Source: Paracoccus subflavus
Lineage (GTDB): Bacteria; Pseudomonadota; Alphaproteobacteria; Rhodobacterales; Rhodobacteraceae
DNA length: 64,000 nt
NCBI RefSeq assembly: GCF_004310345.1
Contig: NZ_SISK01000001.1
Span: 62,001 to 126,000 of the forward strand
Direction of reading: 5' to 3'
Part shown: piece by piece, positions 1 through 8,597 of the stretch
Numbering within the stretch: the first letter of the stretch is position 1
Layout: the number at the start of each line of letters is the position of its first letter
Position numbers and translations under genes: made by a program
The notes under the pieces: generated by a model
What the model saw: only the letters and a program-made list of their open reading frames with translations
Told to the model about the DNA's origin: nothing
Database searches by the model: none

Positions 1-678
1 ACCGAGGTGCTGCGCGGCGATGCGCCGGCCGGACCCGTGCCGGTGCCGATGAACGGGGCAACCTATCTGGCCGACCTTCTGGGCGGACAAAAGACCGGGC
101 TGTTCTTCGACCAGCGGCCGAACCACGCCTTTGCGCAGCGGCTGGCAAGGGATGCCGCAGTGCTGGACGTATTCAGTCATGTCGGGGGCTTTGGGCTGGC
201 CGCGCTGGCGGCCGGGGCGGCACGGGCCACCTGTGTGGATGGCAGCGCCACCGCGCTGGAACTTGCCAAGGGCGGGGCAGGGCTGATGGGCATGGCCGAC
301 CGTCTGGAAACCATCCGCTCCGATGCCTTCAAGGCGATGGAACAGATGGCCGCCGCGGGCGGACACTTCGATCTGGTCGTGTGTGACCCGCCGGCCTTCG
401 CCCCCTCGAAACCCGCCCTTGACGCCGGACTGCGCGCCTATGAACGCATTGCCAAATTGGCGGCTCCGCTTGTCGCGCCGGGCGGGTATCTGGTGTTGTG
501 CAGTTGTTCCCATGCCGCCGATCTGGCGGCCTTCCGCAATGTCAGTGCGCGCGGCATCGGGCGCGGGGGGCGGCGAGGCGTGCTGATTCACACCGGGCAG
601 GCCGGGCCCGATCACCCGACATTGCCGCAACTGGCCGAAACCGGCTATCTCAAGGCGCTGTTCTTCCGGCTTGACTGA
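1..678 (+). CDS. Class I SAM-dependent rRNA methyltransferase, RlmI-like (5' truncated)
   Basis: This is the C-terminal part of a 23S rRNA cytosine-5 methyltransferase-like protein. The frame is open to the window edge, so the start and the N-terminal PUA-type region lie upstream. A Rossmann methyltransferase core is visible: the SAM-binding segment LDVFSHVGGFGL, an acidic ribose-binding position in CVDGSA, the motif IV stretch VCDPPAFAPSK, and a motif VI with Cys residues (LCSCSH) where m5C enzymes carry catalytic or helper cysteines. The family uses SAM to methylate rRNA in the cytoplasm. The exact target base is inferred from family resemblance only. Its TGA stop shares one base with the ATG of the following PIN gene. 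Confidence 0.82.
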   Translation, partial: TEVLRGDAPAGPVPVPMNGATYLADLLGGQKTGLFFDQRPNHAFAQRLARDAAVLDVFSHVGGFGLAALAAGAARATCVDGSATALELAKGGAGLMGMADRLETIRSDAFKAMEQMAAAGGHFDLVVCDPPAFAPSKPALDAGLRAYERIAKLAAPLVAPGGYLVLCSCSHAADLAAFRNVSARGIGRGGRRGVLIHTGQAGPDHPTLPQLAETGYLKALFFRLD

Positions 679-1232
679 TGCACGCCCTGCTTGACGCCAA
701 TGTCCTGTTTCCAACCATCCTGCGCGAGATCCTGTGCGATCTGGCCGGGAACGGACTTTTCGTGCCGGTGTGGTCGCAACGCATTCTTGGCGAATGGCGC
801 CATGCCGCAGCCCGGCTTGGCGGCGATCAGGACGCCATCGCCGGGGCCGAGATCGCCCTGCTGCGCGCCCGGTTTCCGGCGGCCGAGGTCGCCCATGACG
901 GAACGCAGGCCATTGACCTGGATTTGCCCGATCCCGCTGACCGCCATGTCATCGAGGCAGCCGTCGCGGGACAGGCCGATCTGATCGTCACGGCCAACCT
1001 GCGCGACTTTCCCGGGCGGCCAATGGCGGGGCTTGGTTTGCGTATCCTGCATCCCGACGCCTTTCTGGTGGCGCTGCACGCCGACCACCCGTCCCCTGTC
1101 CGCGATGCCGTGGAGCGGGCACAAATCCGTGCGGTCGCCGCGGGGGGCAGCATGACTGTCGCACAGATGCTGCGCCGCAGCCGCCTGCCGCGCCTAGCCA
1201 AGGCCATGAGGGTTGATCGGAATTGCTGTTAA
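678..1232 (+). CDS. PIN-domain protein (putative RNase, orphan)
   Basis: A 184-residue PIN-fold protein. The acidic positions expected for a metal-dependent RNase site are visible: Asp6 in LLDANVLFP, Glu39 in LGEW, Asp88 in PADRHV and the C-terminal ANLRDFP segment around Asp110. PIN proteins cleave RNA and many are VapC-like toxins. No antitoxin-like ORF sits next to it, since the upstream neighbour is a methyltransferase and the downstream one is zwf. It is therefore either an orphan or a housekeeping PIN protein. The ATG overlaps the upstream stop, so translation is probably coupled to the methyltransferase. Its 3' end runs into the palindrome that precedes zwf. The fold assignment is solid but the function is unknown. 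Confidence 0.72.
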   Translation: MHALLDANVLFPTILREILCDLAGNGLFVPVWSQRILGEWRHAAARLGGDQDAIAGAEIALLRARFPAAEVAHDGTQAIDLDLPDPADRHVIEAAVAGQADLIVTANLRDFPGRPMAGLGLRILHPDAFLVALHADHPSPVRDAVERAQIRAVAAGGSMTVAQMLRRSRLPRLAKAMRVDRNCC

Positions 1233-1241
1233 CGCTAACAG
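1226..1241. promoter_or_regulatory. Palindromic operator upstream of zwf (LacI/GntR-type)
   Basis: A perfect inverted repeat, CTGTTA-ACGC-TAACAG, begins at the last codons of the PIN gene and ends 35 bp before the zwf start. It matches the general pattern TGTTA-N4-TAACA used by LacI-family gluconate-type regulators. This suggests sugar-responsive control of zwf-pgl-pgi. No regulator gene for it lies in the window. Confidence 0.5.
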
Positions 1242-1276
1242 ACGCTATGGCGATCCTGAACCGCAAGGAGGACAGC

Positions 1277-2728
1277 ATGGTCTCTCGGGTCATTCCGGTT
1301 GACGATTTCGATCTGGTGGTCTTCGGGGCCACGGGCGATCTGGCGCAGCGCAAGATCCTGCCGGCGCTGTTCCGCCGCTTTGTGGCGGGCCAGATCCCCG
1401 AATCGGCCCGCATCATCGGCGCGGCGCGCACCGAACAGGACGACGCAGCCTTCCGGGACGAGGCGCGGCGGGCCATTTCCGAACATGGCCGCGTGCCGCA
1501 GGACGATCCCAGACTGGCGCGGTTCCTTGAACTTCTGGCCTATACGGCGGTCGATGCCAAGGGCGATGGCGGCTGGGCCGATCTCAAGGCCCGGATGCGC
1601 GAGGGGGCCGTTCACGCCTTTTACTTCTCGGTCGCGCCGGCCTTGTTCGGAGATATCGCCGAACGGCTGGCGTCGCACGGGATCGCCGACCGGGACAGCC
1701 GGATCGTGGTGGAAAAACCCTTTGGCCGCGACCTGCAAACGGCGCGCGACCTGAACGACATGCTGGCCCGGCATTTCGGGGAACAGCAGATCTATCGCAT
1801 CGACCACTATCTGGGCAAGGAAACCGTCCAGAACCTGATGGCCGTGCGCTTTGCCAACATCCTGTTCGAGCCGCTGTGGAATTCGCAATACGTCGATCAC
1901 GTCCAGATCACGGTGGCGGAAACGGTGGGCGTGGCCGGGCGCGGCAGCTATTACGACAAGTCGGGCGCGATCCGCGACATGGTCCAGAACCACATGATGC
2001 AGCTTCTGTGCCTGATCGCGATGGAGCCGCCCTATCACTTCGACCCCAACGCCGTTCGGGACGAGAAGCTGAAGGTGATCCGTGCCTTGCAGCCGGTCGA
2101 ACCCGACGACATCGTGCGCGGACAGTATCAGGGCGACGGCAAATCCACAGGCTATGCCGAGGATGCCGAAAATCCCGCGACGCGCACCGAAAGCTATGTC
2201 GCGATGAAGGTCTGCATTTCCAACTGGCGTTGGCAGGGCACGCCGTTTTATCTGCGCACCGGCAAGAAGCTGCGCGCCCGCACCAGCGAAATCGCCGTGG
2301 TTTTCCGCGAACCGCCCCATTCCATCTTTGACGACACCGGCGCCCCCAAGGCGAACGAGCTTGTCATCCGCCTGCAACCGAACGAAGGCATGAACCTCAA
2401 GGTCATGATCAAGGAACCGGGGCCCGGGGGGATGCGGCTGGTGCAGGTGCCGCTGGACATGTCCTTTGCCGATGCCCTGGGCCAGGACGGCAGCGACATG
2501 CCCGACGCCTATGAGCGCCTGATCATGGACGTGATCCGTGGCAACCAGACCCTGTTCATGCGCGGCGACGAGGTCGAGGCGGCCTGGGCCTGGACCGACC
2601 CCATCATCGCCGCCTGGGAGGACAGCAAGCGCCGCCCCGAACCCTATGACGCAGGGTCATCCGGCCCCGAAGAAGCGTTGCGCCTGATGCACCGAGACAA
2701 CCGCCGATGGAGGGAAATCCGACCATGA
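1277..2728 (+). CDS. zwf: Glucose-6-phosphate 1-dehydrogenase
   Basis: Oxidises glucose 6-phosphate to 6-phosphogluconolactone with NAD(P)+, feeding the Entner-Doudoroff and pentose phosphate routes. The protein is 483 residues, normal for the family. The N-terminal nucleotide-binding loop reads GATGDLAQRK, and the substrate-binding active-site segment reads RIDHYLGKETVQN with its catalytic His. The ATG at 1277 was chosen because AAGGAGG ends six bases upstream; an in-frame ATG at 1223 would lie upstream of the operator. It is first in a zwf-pgl-pgi operon, and its TGA overlaps the pgl ATG. Confidence 0.97.
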   Translation: MVSRVIPVDDFDLVVFGATGDLAQRKILPALFRRFVAGQIPESARIIGAARTEQDDAAFRDEARRAISEHGRVPQDDPRLARFLELLAYTAVDAKGDGGWADLKARMREGAVHAFYFSVAPALFGDIAERLASHGIADRDSRIVVEKPFGRDLQTARDLNDMLARHFGEQQIYRIDHYLGKETVQNLMAVRFANILFEPLWNSQYVDHVQITVAETVGVAGRGSYYDKSGAIRDMVQNHMMQLLCLIAMEPPYHFDPNAVRDEKLKVIRALQPVEPDDIVRGQYQGDGKSTGYAEDAENPATRTESYVAMKVCISNWRWQGTPFYLRTGKKLRARTSEIAVVFREPPHSIFDDTGAPKANELVIRLQPNEGMNLKVMIKEPGPGGMRLVQVPLDMSFADALGQDGSDMPDAYERLIMDVIRGNQTLFMRGDEVEAAWAWTDPIIAAWEDSKRRPEPYDAGSSGPEEALRLMHRDNRRWREIRP

Positions 2729-3402
2729 CCATGGACTTCAGGGAATATCCCGACCGCGAGATGCTGGCCCTGTCGCTGGCCGACCAGATCGCCTCGCAAC
2801 TGGCCCAGCAGTTGCGCAGCAGCGACGAAACCAGCCTGTGCGTTCCCGGCGGCACGTCGCCCGTGCCGATCTTTGAAACGCTAAGCGGCGCCGACATCGA
2901 CTGGGGTCGCGTGACCGTCTTTCTGGGCGACGAACGCTGGGTCGATGGCGAACACAAGCGGTCGAACAGCCGCCTTTTGCGCCGGCATCTGCTGCGGGAT
3001 CGTGCGGCGGCGGCCCGTTATATCGATCTTTACACCGGCGCTGCCACGCCTGACGAGGCCGCGGGCCCCCTGGCCGAGGCGATCCGCCCGCATCTGCCGA
3101 TCGGCGTGGTGCTGCTGGGGATGGGCAACGACATGCACACCGCCAGCCTGTTTCCCGGCGCCCCCCGGTTGGCCGAGGCCCTGGCCCCCGATGCGCCCCT
3201 TGTGCTGCCGATCCGGGCCGAGGGTGCCGACGAGCCGCGCATCACCCTGACACGCCCGGCGCTGGCCGATTCCATGCACCTGCATCTTCTCATCATGGGC
3301 CCCGAAAAGCGCGAGGCGCTTGAACGGGCACAGGCGCTGGATCCCATCGAGGCACCCGTTCGCGCATTCCTGGACAACGCAACCGTTCACTGGGCCGAAT
3401 AA
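2725..3402 (+). CDS. pgl: 6-phosphogluconolactonase
   Basis: Hydrolyses 6-phosphogluconolactone, the product of Zwf, to 6-phosphogluconate in the cytoplasm. The 225-residue protein has the NagB/RpiA-type fold of bacterial DevB/Pgl enzymes. Visible hallmarks are the phosphate loop CVPGGTSPVP, the block VFLGDERWV followed by HKRSNSRLL, and LLGMGNDMHTASLFPG. Translation is coupled to zwf by a 4-base ATGA overlap, and an AGGGAAA-type ribosome site lies inside the zwf 3' end. An earlier in-frame ATG at 2707 is less likely given this overlap. Confidence 0.95.
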   Translation: MTMDFREYPDREMLALSLADQIASQLAQQLRSSDETSLCVPGGTSPVPIFETLSGADIDWGRVTVFLGDERWVDGEHKRSNSRLLRRHLLRDRAAAARYIDLYTGAATPDEAAGPLAEAIRPHLPIGVVLLGMGNDMHTASLFPGAPRLAEALAPDAPLVLPIRAEGADEPRITLTRPALADSMHLHLLIMGPEKREALERAQALDPIEAPVRAFLDNATVHWAE

Positions 3403-3425
3403 GACGGCCGCAAGGGGCTTTTCGC

Positions 3426-5036
3426 ATGACCGACATCTGGAACCGTCTCGCATCCCATCGGCAGTCTCGGGGCGATACCCGCATCGCCGACCTGTTCACG
3501 GCCGACCCTGACCGGGCACGGGCGTTCTGCACCAAGGCCGATGGAATGGTGTTCGACTGGTCCAAGACCGCGATCGACGCCGGCGCCCGTGACCTGCTTC
3601 TGGAACTGGCACAGGGGGCGGATGTCGCGGGCCGCCGCGAGGCCATGTTCACGGGCAGGAAAATCAACGAAACCGAAGATCGCGCCGTTTTGCACACGGC
3701 GCTGCGCAACCTGCGGGGCAGCGTGACGGTGGATGGCCGGGACGTGATGCCCGCCGTCCGCGAAACGCATGACCGCATGGCCGATTTCGCCCGCGACGTG
3801 CGGTCGGGCGCCTTTCAGGGGCAGGGGGGCAAGATCACCGATGTCGTCAACATCGGCATCGGCGGATCGGATCTTGGCCCCTATATGGCGGTGCTGGCGA
3901 TGGCGCCCTATCACGACGGGCCACGCGCCCATTTCGTCAGCAATGTCGATGGCGCCGACATCGCCGATACGCTGAAGGGGCTGGACCCGGCGACGACGCT
4001 GGTGATCGTGGCGTCAAAAACCTTCACCACCATCGAGACGATGACCAATGCCCGCACCGCGCGCGACTGGATGGGCAAGGTGGTGACCGATCCGGCCGCC
4101 CAGTTTGTCGCCCTGTCCTCGGCGGCGGATCGAACGGCAGAGTTTGGCATCGACCCGTCTCGGGTATTCGGATTCGAGGATTGGGTCGGCGGGCGCTATT
4201 CCGTCTGGGGACCGATCGGTCTGTCGCTGATGCTGGCCGTCGGCGACGAACGCTTTGACGAATTCCTGGGCGGAGCCGCGGCCATGGACGCGCATTTCCG
4301 CACCGCGCCCCTTGGGGAAAACCTGCCGGTGCTGCTGGCGCTTGTCGGCATCTGGCATCACCAGATCTGCGGCTATCCGACCCGCGCGGTGCTGCCCTAT
4401 GACAACCGCCTGCTGCGGCTGCCCGCCTATCTGCAACAGCTCGAGATGGAATCGAACGGCAAGCGCGTGGCGATGGACGGCAGCGACCTGGGCGTTCCGT
4501 CCGGGCCTGTCGTCTGGGGCGAACCCGGCACCAACGGGCAGCACGCCTTTTACCAGTTGATCCACCAGGGCACGACGCCCGTTCCCTGCGAATTCATCCT
4601 GGCCGCCCAGGGGCACGAGGACGATCTGGCCCATCACCACATCCTGCTTGCCGCCAATTGCCTGGCGCAGTCCGAGGCGCTGATGCGCGGCCGCACGCTG
4701 GCGGAAGCGCGCGCCCTGATGGCCGCCAAGGGGCTGGAGGGCGCCGAACTGGACCGGCAGGCCCGCCACCGCGTGTTCCCCGGCAACCGGCCATCCACCA
4801 CGCTGCTGATCGAAAAGCTGACGCCCTTTACGCTGGGCCAGATCGTCGCGCTGTATGAACACCGCGTTTTTGTCGAGGGCGTTATCCTGGGCATCAACAG
4901 TTTCGACCAGTGGGGGGTCGAACTGGGCAAGGAACTGGCGCTGAAGGTCAAACCGCTGTTGAAGGGGGAAACCGCGCCGGGCCACGACCCCTCGACCGAA
5001 CATCTGGCGGCGCTGTTCCGGCAGATGCGCGCCTAG
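3426..5036 (+). CDS. pgi: Glucose-6-phosphate isomerase
   Basis: Interconverts glucose 6-phosphate and fructose 6-phosphate. In an organism relying on the Entner-Doudoroff pathway it recycles fructose 6-phosphate into the Zwf branch. The 536-residue protein shows the sugar-phosphate loop GIGGSDLGP, the segment GQHAFYQLIHQGT, and the C-terminal signature SFDQWGVELGKEL with the lysine that takes part in catalysis. It lies 23 bp after pgl in the same direction and completes the operon. The 3' end faces slyX convergently only 6 bp away. Confidence 0.97.
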   Translation: MTDIWNRLASHRQSRGDTRIADLFTADPDRARAFCTKADGMVFDWSKTAIDAGARDLLLELAQGADVAGRREAMFTGRKINETEDRAVLHTALRNLRGSVTVDGRDVMPAVRETHDRMADFARDVRSGAFQGQGGKITDVVNIGIGGSDLGPYMAVLAMAPYHDGPRAHFVSNVDGADIADTLKGLDPATTLVIVASKTFTTIETMTNARTARDWMGKVVTDPAAQFVALSSAADRTAEFGIDPSRVFGFEDWVGGRYSVWGPIGLSLMLAVGDERFDEFLGGAAAMDAHFRTAPLGENLPVLLALVGIWHHQICGYPTRAVLPYDNRLLRLPAYLQQLEMESNGKRVAMDGSDLGVPSGPVVWGEPGTNGQHAFYQLIHQGTTPVPCEFILAAQGHEDDLAHHHILLAANCLAQSEALMRGRTLAEARALMAAKGLEGAELDRQARHRVFPGNRPSTTLLIEKLTPFTLGQIVALYEHRVFVEGVILGINSFDQWGVELGKELALKVKPLLKGETAPGHDPSTEHLAALFRQMRA

Positions 5037-5042
5037 CAGCGC

Positions 5043-5261
5043 CTACCAGTGGGGGGGACGCTGATCGGCCAGCGGGATCTGGCCTTCGGCGCCCGCCTGC
5101 TGTTCGGCGGCAAAGCGCATCAGCATCTCGACCCGGCGGGTCAGGGTGGCGATCTCGGCGTCCTGGCGGGCGATGACCTCGTGCAGGTCGTCGGTCAGGC
5201 GGGTCAGGTGCGCCAGCGTTTCCTCGACGGCATGGATTCGCGTTTCGGTATCCTTGTCCAT
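5043..5261 (-). CDS. slyX: SlyX family protein
   Basis: A 72-residue protein that is mostly one heptad-repeat coiled coil (about residues 5-50) and ends in the characteristic RPPHW, matching the PPH-aromatic tail of SlyX proteins. The molecular function of SlyX is not established; the name comes from linkage to slyD in enterobacteria. The start used is MDKDTETR, about 50 bp from the divergent hisS. An upstream extension of the frame covers hisS antisense and is not real. Confidence 0.85.
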   Translation of the reverse strand: MDKDTETRIHAVEETLAHLTRLTDDLHEVIARQDAEIATLTRRVEMLMRFAAEQQAGAEGQIPLADQRPPHW

Positions 5262-5312
5262 ATCGGCCCCTTCGGTTAAGGCAGCCACGGATTTGGCCGG
5301 AAAGGCAGGACC

Positions 5313-6794
5313 ATGGCGAAAGATCAGAAAAAACAGCCCCGTCCCCGCGCGGAAACGCCCAAGGGCTTTCGCGACTATTTCGGCGCGGACGTGACCGAAC
5401 GCAAGGCGATGCTGGACCGGATCGCCGAAATCTATCACCGCCATGGCTTCGATCCCCTGGAAACCAGCGCCGTCGAGACGGTCGAGGCCCTGGGCAAGTT
5501 CCTGCCCGACGTGGACCGCCCCAACGCCGGGGTGTTCGCCTGGCAAGAGGAAGCCGTGCCCGGCGGCGGGTCGGGCGACTGGCTGGCGCTGCGATATGAC
5601 CTGACGGCGCCGCTGGCGCGGGTGGCGGCGCAGTTCCGCAACGACCTGCCGTCGCCTTACCGGCGCTATGCCATGGGGCCGGTCTGGCGCAACGAAAAGC
5701 CGGGGCCGGGGCGGTTCCGGCAGTTCTATCAATGCGATGCGGATACGGTTGGCAGCGCCTCGGTCGCGGCGGATGCCGAGATCTGCGCGATGCTGGCCGA
5801 TGCGCTGGAGGCCGTGGGGATCGCGCGCGGCGACTATATCGTGCGGATCAATAACCGCAAGGTTCTGAACGGCGTGCTGGAGGCCGCCGAGGTGCGCGCC
5901 GATCAGGCCGAGGACGTGCTGCGCCAGATCGACAAGTTCGACAAGGTGGGCCGGGACGGCGTGCTGGCGCTGCTGACGGTGGGGCGCAAGGACGACAGCG
6001 GTGCGGTGATCGAGGGGGTGGGGCTGACCGAGGCGCAGGCGGCGCCGGTGCTGGCCTTCCTGACCTCGAAAGGGGCGGACAACGCGGCGACCCTGGACAA
6101 CCTGCGGGCGGCGGTCGGCGCGTCGGCCATCGGGGCCGAGGGTGTGGATGAGTTGGCCGAGATCGCCGGGCTTCTGGTCGCCATGGACGTGGCCGAGGAT
6201 CGGGCGGTCATCGACCCGTCCGTCGTGCGCGGCCTTGGCTACTACACCGGCCCGGTGTTCGAGGCCGAACTGACCTTCGAGATCCTGGACGACAAGGGCC
6301 GCAAGCGGCAGTTCGGATCGGTTGCGGGCGGCGGGCGTTATGATGGGCTGGTCGAACGCTTCACCGGCCAGAAGGTGCCCGCGACCGGCGTGTCCATCGG
6401 CGTGGACCGGCTGCTGGCGGCGCTGCGCGCCAAGGGGCTGGCGGGGACCGAGGCGCAGGGGCCGGTGGTCGTGACGGTCATGGACCGCGACCGGATGGCG
6501 GATTATCAGACAATGGCCGCCGAACTGCGCGCGGCGGGCATCCGGGCCGAGGTCTATCTGGGCAATCCCAAGAACTTTGGCAACCAGTTGAAATACGCCG
6601 ACAAGCGCGGCGGGCCGGTGGCGATCATCCAGGGCGGGGACGAGGCCGCGCGGGGCGTCGTTCAGGTCAAGGATCTGGTCCTGGGCGCGCGCATCGCCGC
6701 CGAGGCGAGCCTTGACGAATGGAAGGCCCAGCCGGCCCAGACCGAGGTGCCGCGCGCCGATCTGGTCGCGGCGGTCCGGCGCATCATCGGATGA
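5313..6794 (+). CDS. hisS: Histidine--tRNA ligase
   Basis: Charges tRNA-His with histidine. The 493-residue class II synthetase shows the N-terminal segment PKGFRDYFG, motif 2 around [20 protein letters not shown] with the catalytic arginine, the histidine-A loop [13 protein letters not shown], and [12 protein letters not shown] followed by the motif 3 arginine in [12 protein letters not shown]-terminal anticodon-binding domain follows (about residues 400-493). It is followed with a 4-base overlap by its catalytically inert paralogue hisZ and then hisG, a linkage that ties tRNA charging and histidine synthesis together. Confidence 0.96.
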   Translation: MAKDQKKQPRPRAETPKGFRDYFGADVTERKAMLDRIAEIYHRHGFDPLETSAVETVEALGKFLPDVDRPNAGVFAWQEEAVPGGGSGDWLALRYDLTAPLARVAAQFRNDLPSPYRRYAMGPVWRNEKPGPGRFRQFYQCDADTVGSASVAADAEICAMLADALEAVGIARGDYIVRINNRKVLNGVLEAAEVRADQAEDVLRQIDKFDKVGRDGVLALLTVGRKDDSGAVIEGVGLTEAQAAPVLAFLTSKGADNAATLDNLRAAVGASAIGAEGVDELAEIAGLLVAMDVAEDRAVIDPSVVRGLGYYTGPVFEAELTFEILDDKGRKRQFGSVAGGGRYDGLVERFTGQKVPATGVSIGVDRLLAALRAKGLAGTEAQGPVVVTVMDRDRMADYQTMAAELRAAGIRAEVYLGNPKNFGNQLKYADKRGGPVAIIQGGDEAARGVVQVKDLVLGARIAAEASLDEWKAQPAQTEVPRADLVAAVRRIIG

Positions 6795-7855
6795 TTCCCA
6801 AGCACGACAAGCAGGCCGTCGGCCAGCGGTTCCTGACGGCCTTCCGCGAGGCGGGCGCGGTCGAGGTTGCGCCCGATATCCTGCTGCCAGCGGCCACGCT
6901 GCTGGATCTGTATGGCGAGGATATCCGCGCCCGCGCCTATACCACGACCGATCCCCTGCGGGGCGAAGTGATGCTGCGTCCCGATTTCACCGTGCCGGTG
7001 GTGCAGATGCACATGACGGAGGGCGCGGAACCGGCACGCTATTGCTATCTGGGCGAGGTGTTCCGCAAGCAGGATCCGGGCGACGAACGCCCGGTCAGCC
7101 CGCGCGACAACGAATACCTGCAAGCAGGGTTCGAGCTGTTCGCCCATGATCCGCAGGCCGATGCCGAGGTGTTCGCCCTGTTCCACCGGTTGCTGTCCCC
7201 TTACCCCCTGCGGGCGGTCATGGGCGACATGGCGCTGTTGATGGATGCGGTGCGCGCCCTGCCGCAGGCGGATGCCCGGCGCGATGCGTTGCTGCATCAT
7301 GTCTGGCGGCCCGGTCGCTTTGCCCGGCTGCTGTCGCGCTTTTCCCGGCCCGCCGCGCCGCGCGACCTGCCCGACACCGCTGCCGCATGGGCCGGGTTGC
7401 GGAGCCGGGACGAAATGGACGCAAGGATCGCCCGGCTGACCGCCGATCGTGATGCAGGGCCGCTGGACCCGGTCTGGATCGCGCGGCTGGAGCGGCTGTT
7501 TGCCATTCGCGCGCCGCTGCCGGTGGCCCTGGCGGATCTGCGCGGGCTGATGGGCGAATGGCCCGACTTGGCGCCCGCGGTTCGTCGGATCGAGGTTCGG
7601 ACAGGGATGTTGTCGTCTGCGAAGATCGCGCCCGAATCCGTTCTGTTCGATGCAAGCCACGGGCGGCACACGATGGAATATTACGACGGCTTCACCTTCA
7701 GCTTTGCGGCCGAAAGCCGCCCGGACTGGCCTCCGGTGGCCTCGGGCGGGCGATACGACGCGCTGACCGCCGTGCTGGGCCGGGGGGGCCGCGCCATTCC
7801 CGCCGTGGGCGGCATCATCCGCCCCGGCCTGGTCGCCGAACTGGAGGCCGCATGA
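6791..7855 (+). CDS. hisZ: ATP phosphoribosyltransferase regulatory subunit
   Basis: A HisRS-like protein that lacks an anticodon domain and serves as the essential allosteric partner of short-form HisG in the first step of histidine biosynthesis. The 354-residue sequence keeps class II landmarks ([38 protein letters not shown]) but the histidine-A loop is degenerate compared with hisS next door. The ATG overlaps the hisS stop, and its own stop overlaps the hisG start, so the three are very likely co-translated. Confidence 0.93.
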   Translation: MIPKHDKQAVGQRFLTAFREAGAVEVAPDILLPAATLLDLYGEDIRARAYTTTDPLRGEVMLRPDFTVPVVQMHMTEGAEPARYCYLGEVFRKQDPGDERPVSPRDNEYLQAGFELFAHDPQADAEVFALFHRLLSPYPLRAVMGDMALLMDAVRALPQADARRDALLHHVWRPGRFARLLSRFSRPAAPRDLPDTAAAWAGLRSRDEMDARIARLTADRDAGPLDPVWIARLERLFAIRAPLPVALADLRGLMGEWPDLAPAVRRIEVRTGMLSSAKIAPESVLFDASHGRHTMEYYDGFTFSFAAESRPDWPPVASGGRYDALTAVLGRGGRAIPAVGGIIRPGLVAELEAA

Positions 7856-8529
7856 TCCGGCTGGGCGTGCCGTCCAAGGGGCGGCTGATGGAGCAGACCT
7901 TCGATTGGTTCGCGGCGCGGGGTGTGACGCTGTCGCGCAGCGGGTCGGACCGGGAATATGCCGGGCGGGTGGCGGGCGCGGACGGCGTGTCGCTGGTCCT
8001 GCTGTCGGCGGGCGAGATACCGCGCGAACTGGCCGCAGGGCGGATCGAACTGGGCGTGACCGGCACCGATCTGGTGCGCGAAAAGCTGGCGGGCTGGCGG
8101 TCGGACGTGGCCGAGATCGCGCCCATGGGCTTTGGCCGTGCCGACCTGATCCTGGCGGTGCCCGAGTGCTGGCGCGACTGCGTCGATCTGGACGATTTCG
8201 CCTCAATCGCCCGCGATTTCCGGGCGGCGCATGGGTTCCGCCTGCGGATCGCGACCAAGTATCATCGCCTGGTGCGCGCCTGGCTGGCGGCGCATGAGGT
8301 GGCGGATTACCAGTTGGTCGATTCGCAGGGCGCGACCGAGGGAACGGTAGCCAACCAGACGGCCGAGGCAATTGCCGACATCACCTCCTCGGGCGAGACG
8401 CTGCGGGCCAACAGCCTGAAAATTCTGGGAGCCGAGCCGATCCTGCGGTCGCAGGCGACGCTGTTCGCCAATCGGGCGTCATTGGACAAGGCGCGTCCGT
8501 TTCTGGCGCAGCTTGGGATCGCAATCTAG
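7852..8529 (+). CDS. hisG: ATP phosphoribosyltransferase, short catalytic form
   Basis: Condenses ATP and PRPP to N1-(5-phosphoribosyl)-ATP, committing carbon to histidine. At 225 residues this is the short HisG that lacks the C-terminal regulatory domain and depends on HisZ, which is encoded immediately upstream. Family signatures include GVPSKGRL at the N terminus, the segment ELGVTGTDLVREK, and the PRPP/phosphate loop SQGATEGTVANQTAE. It starts inside the hisZ stop (ATGA) and is followed by GC-rich hairpins. Confidence 0.95.
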   Translation: MIRLGVPSKGRLMEQTFDWFAARGVTLSRSGSDREYAGRVAGADGVSLVLLSAGEIPRELAAGRIELGVTGTDLVREKLAGWRSDVAEIAPMGFGRADLILAVPECWRDCVDLDDFASIARDFRAAHGFRLRIATKYHRLVRAWLAAHEVADYQLVDSQGATEGTVANQTAEAIADITSSGETLRANSLKILGAEPILRSQATLFANRASLDKARPFLAQLGIAI

Positions 8530-8530
8530 C

Positions 8531-8565
8531 CGGGGGGCTGTCCGCCCCCCGCCTCCTTCGGAGGC
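8531..8565. terminator. Two adjacent GC-rich hairpins after hisG
   Basis: CGGGGGGC/GCCCCCCG (8531-8538 with 8544-8551) is followed at once by GCCTCC/GGAGGC (8551-8556 with 8560-8565). They sit between the convergent ends of hisG and ftsY and could terminate either. There is no clear T run. Confidence 0.5.
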
Positions 8566-8597
8566 TCCCCCGAGGGTATTTGGGCAGCGAAGAAATC
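8566..8597. repeat. Possible dispersed intergenic element, copy 1
   Basis: Following the hairpins is the tract TCCCCCGAGGGTATTTGGGC plus an A-rich end (GAAGAAA). A related tract occurs after purA. Short GC-hairpin/TATTTGG elements of this kind are common between Rhodobacteraceae genes. Family membership is inferred from these two copies only. Confidence 0.35.

Noticed and set aside
1235..2377. Long minus-strand frame opposite zwf (and similar ones opposite hisZ, olsA, nrdJ, maeB)
   Set aside because: Typical high-GC antisense frames. The protein-like signal and motifs are on the opposite strand.
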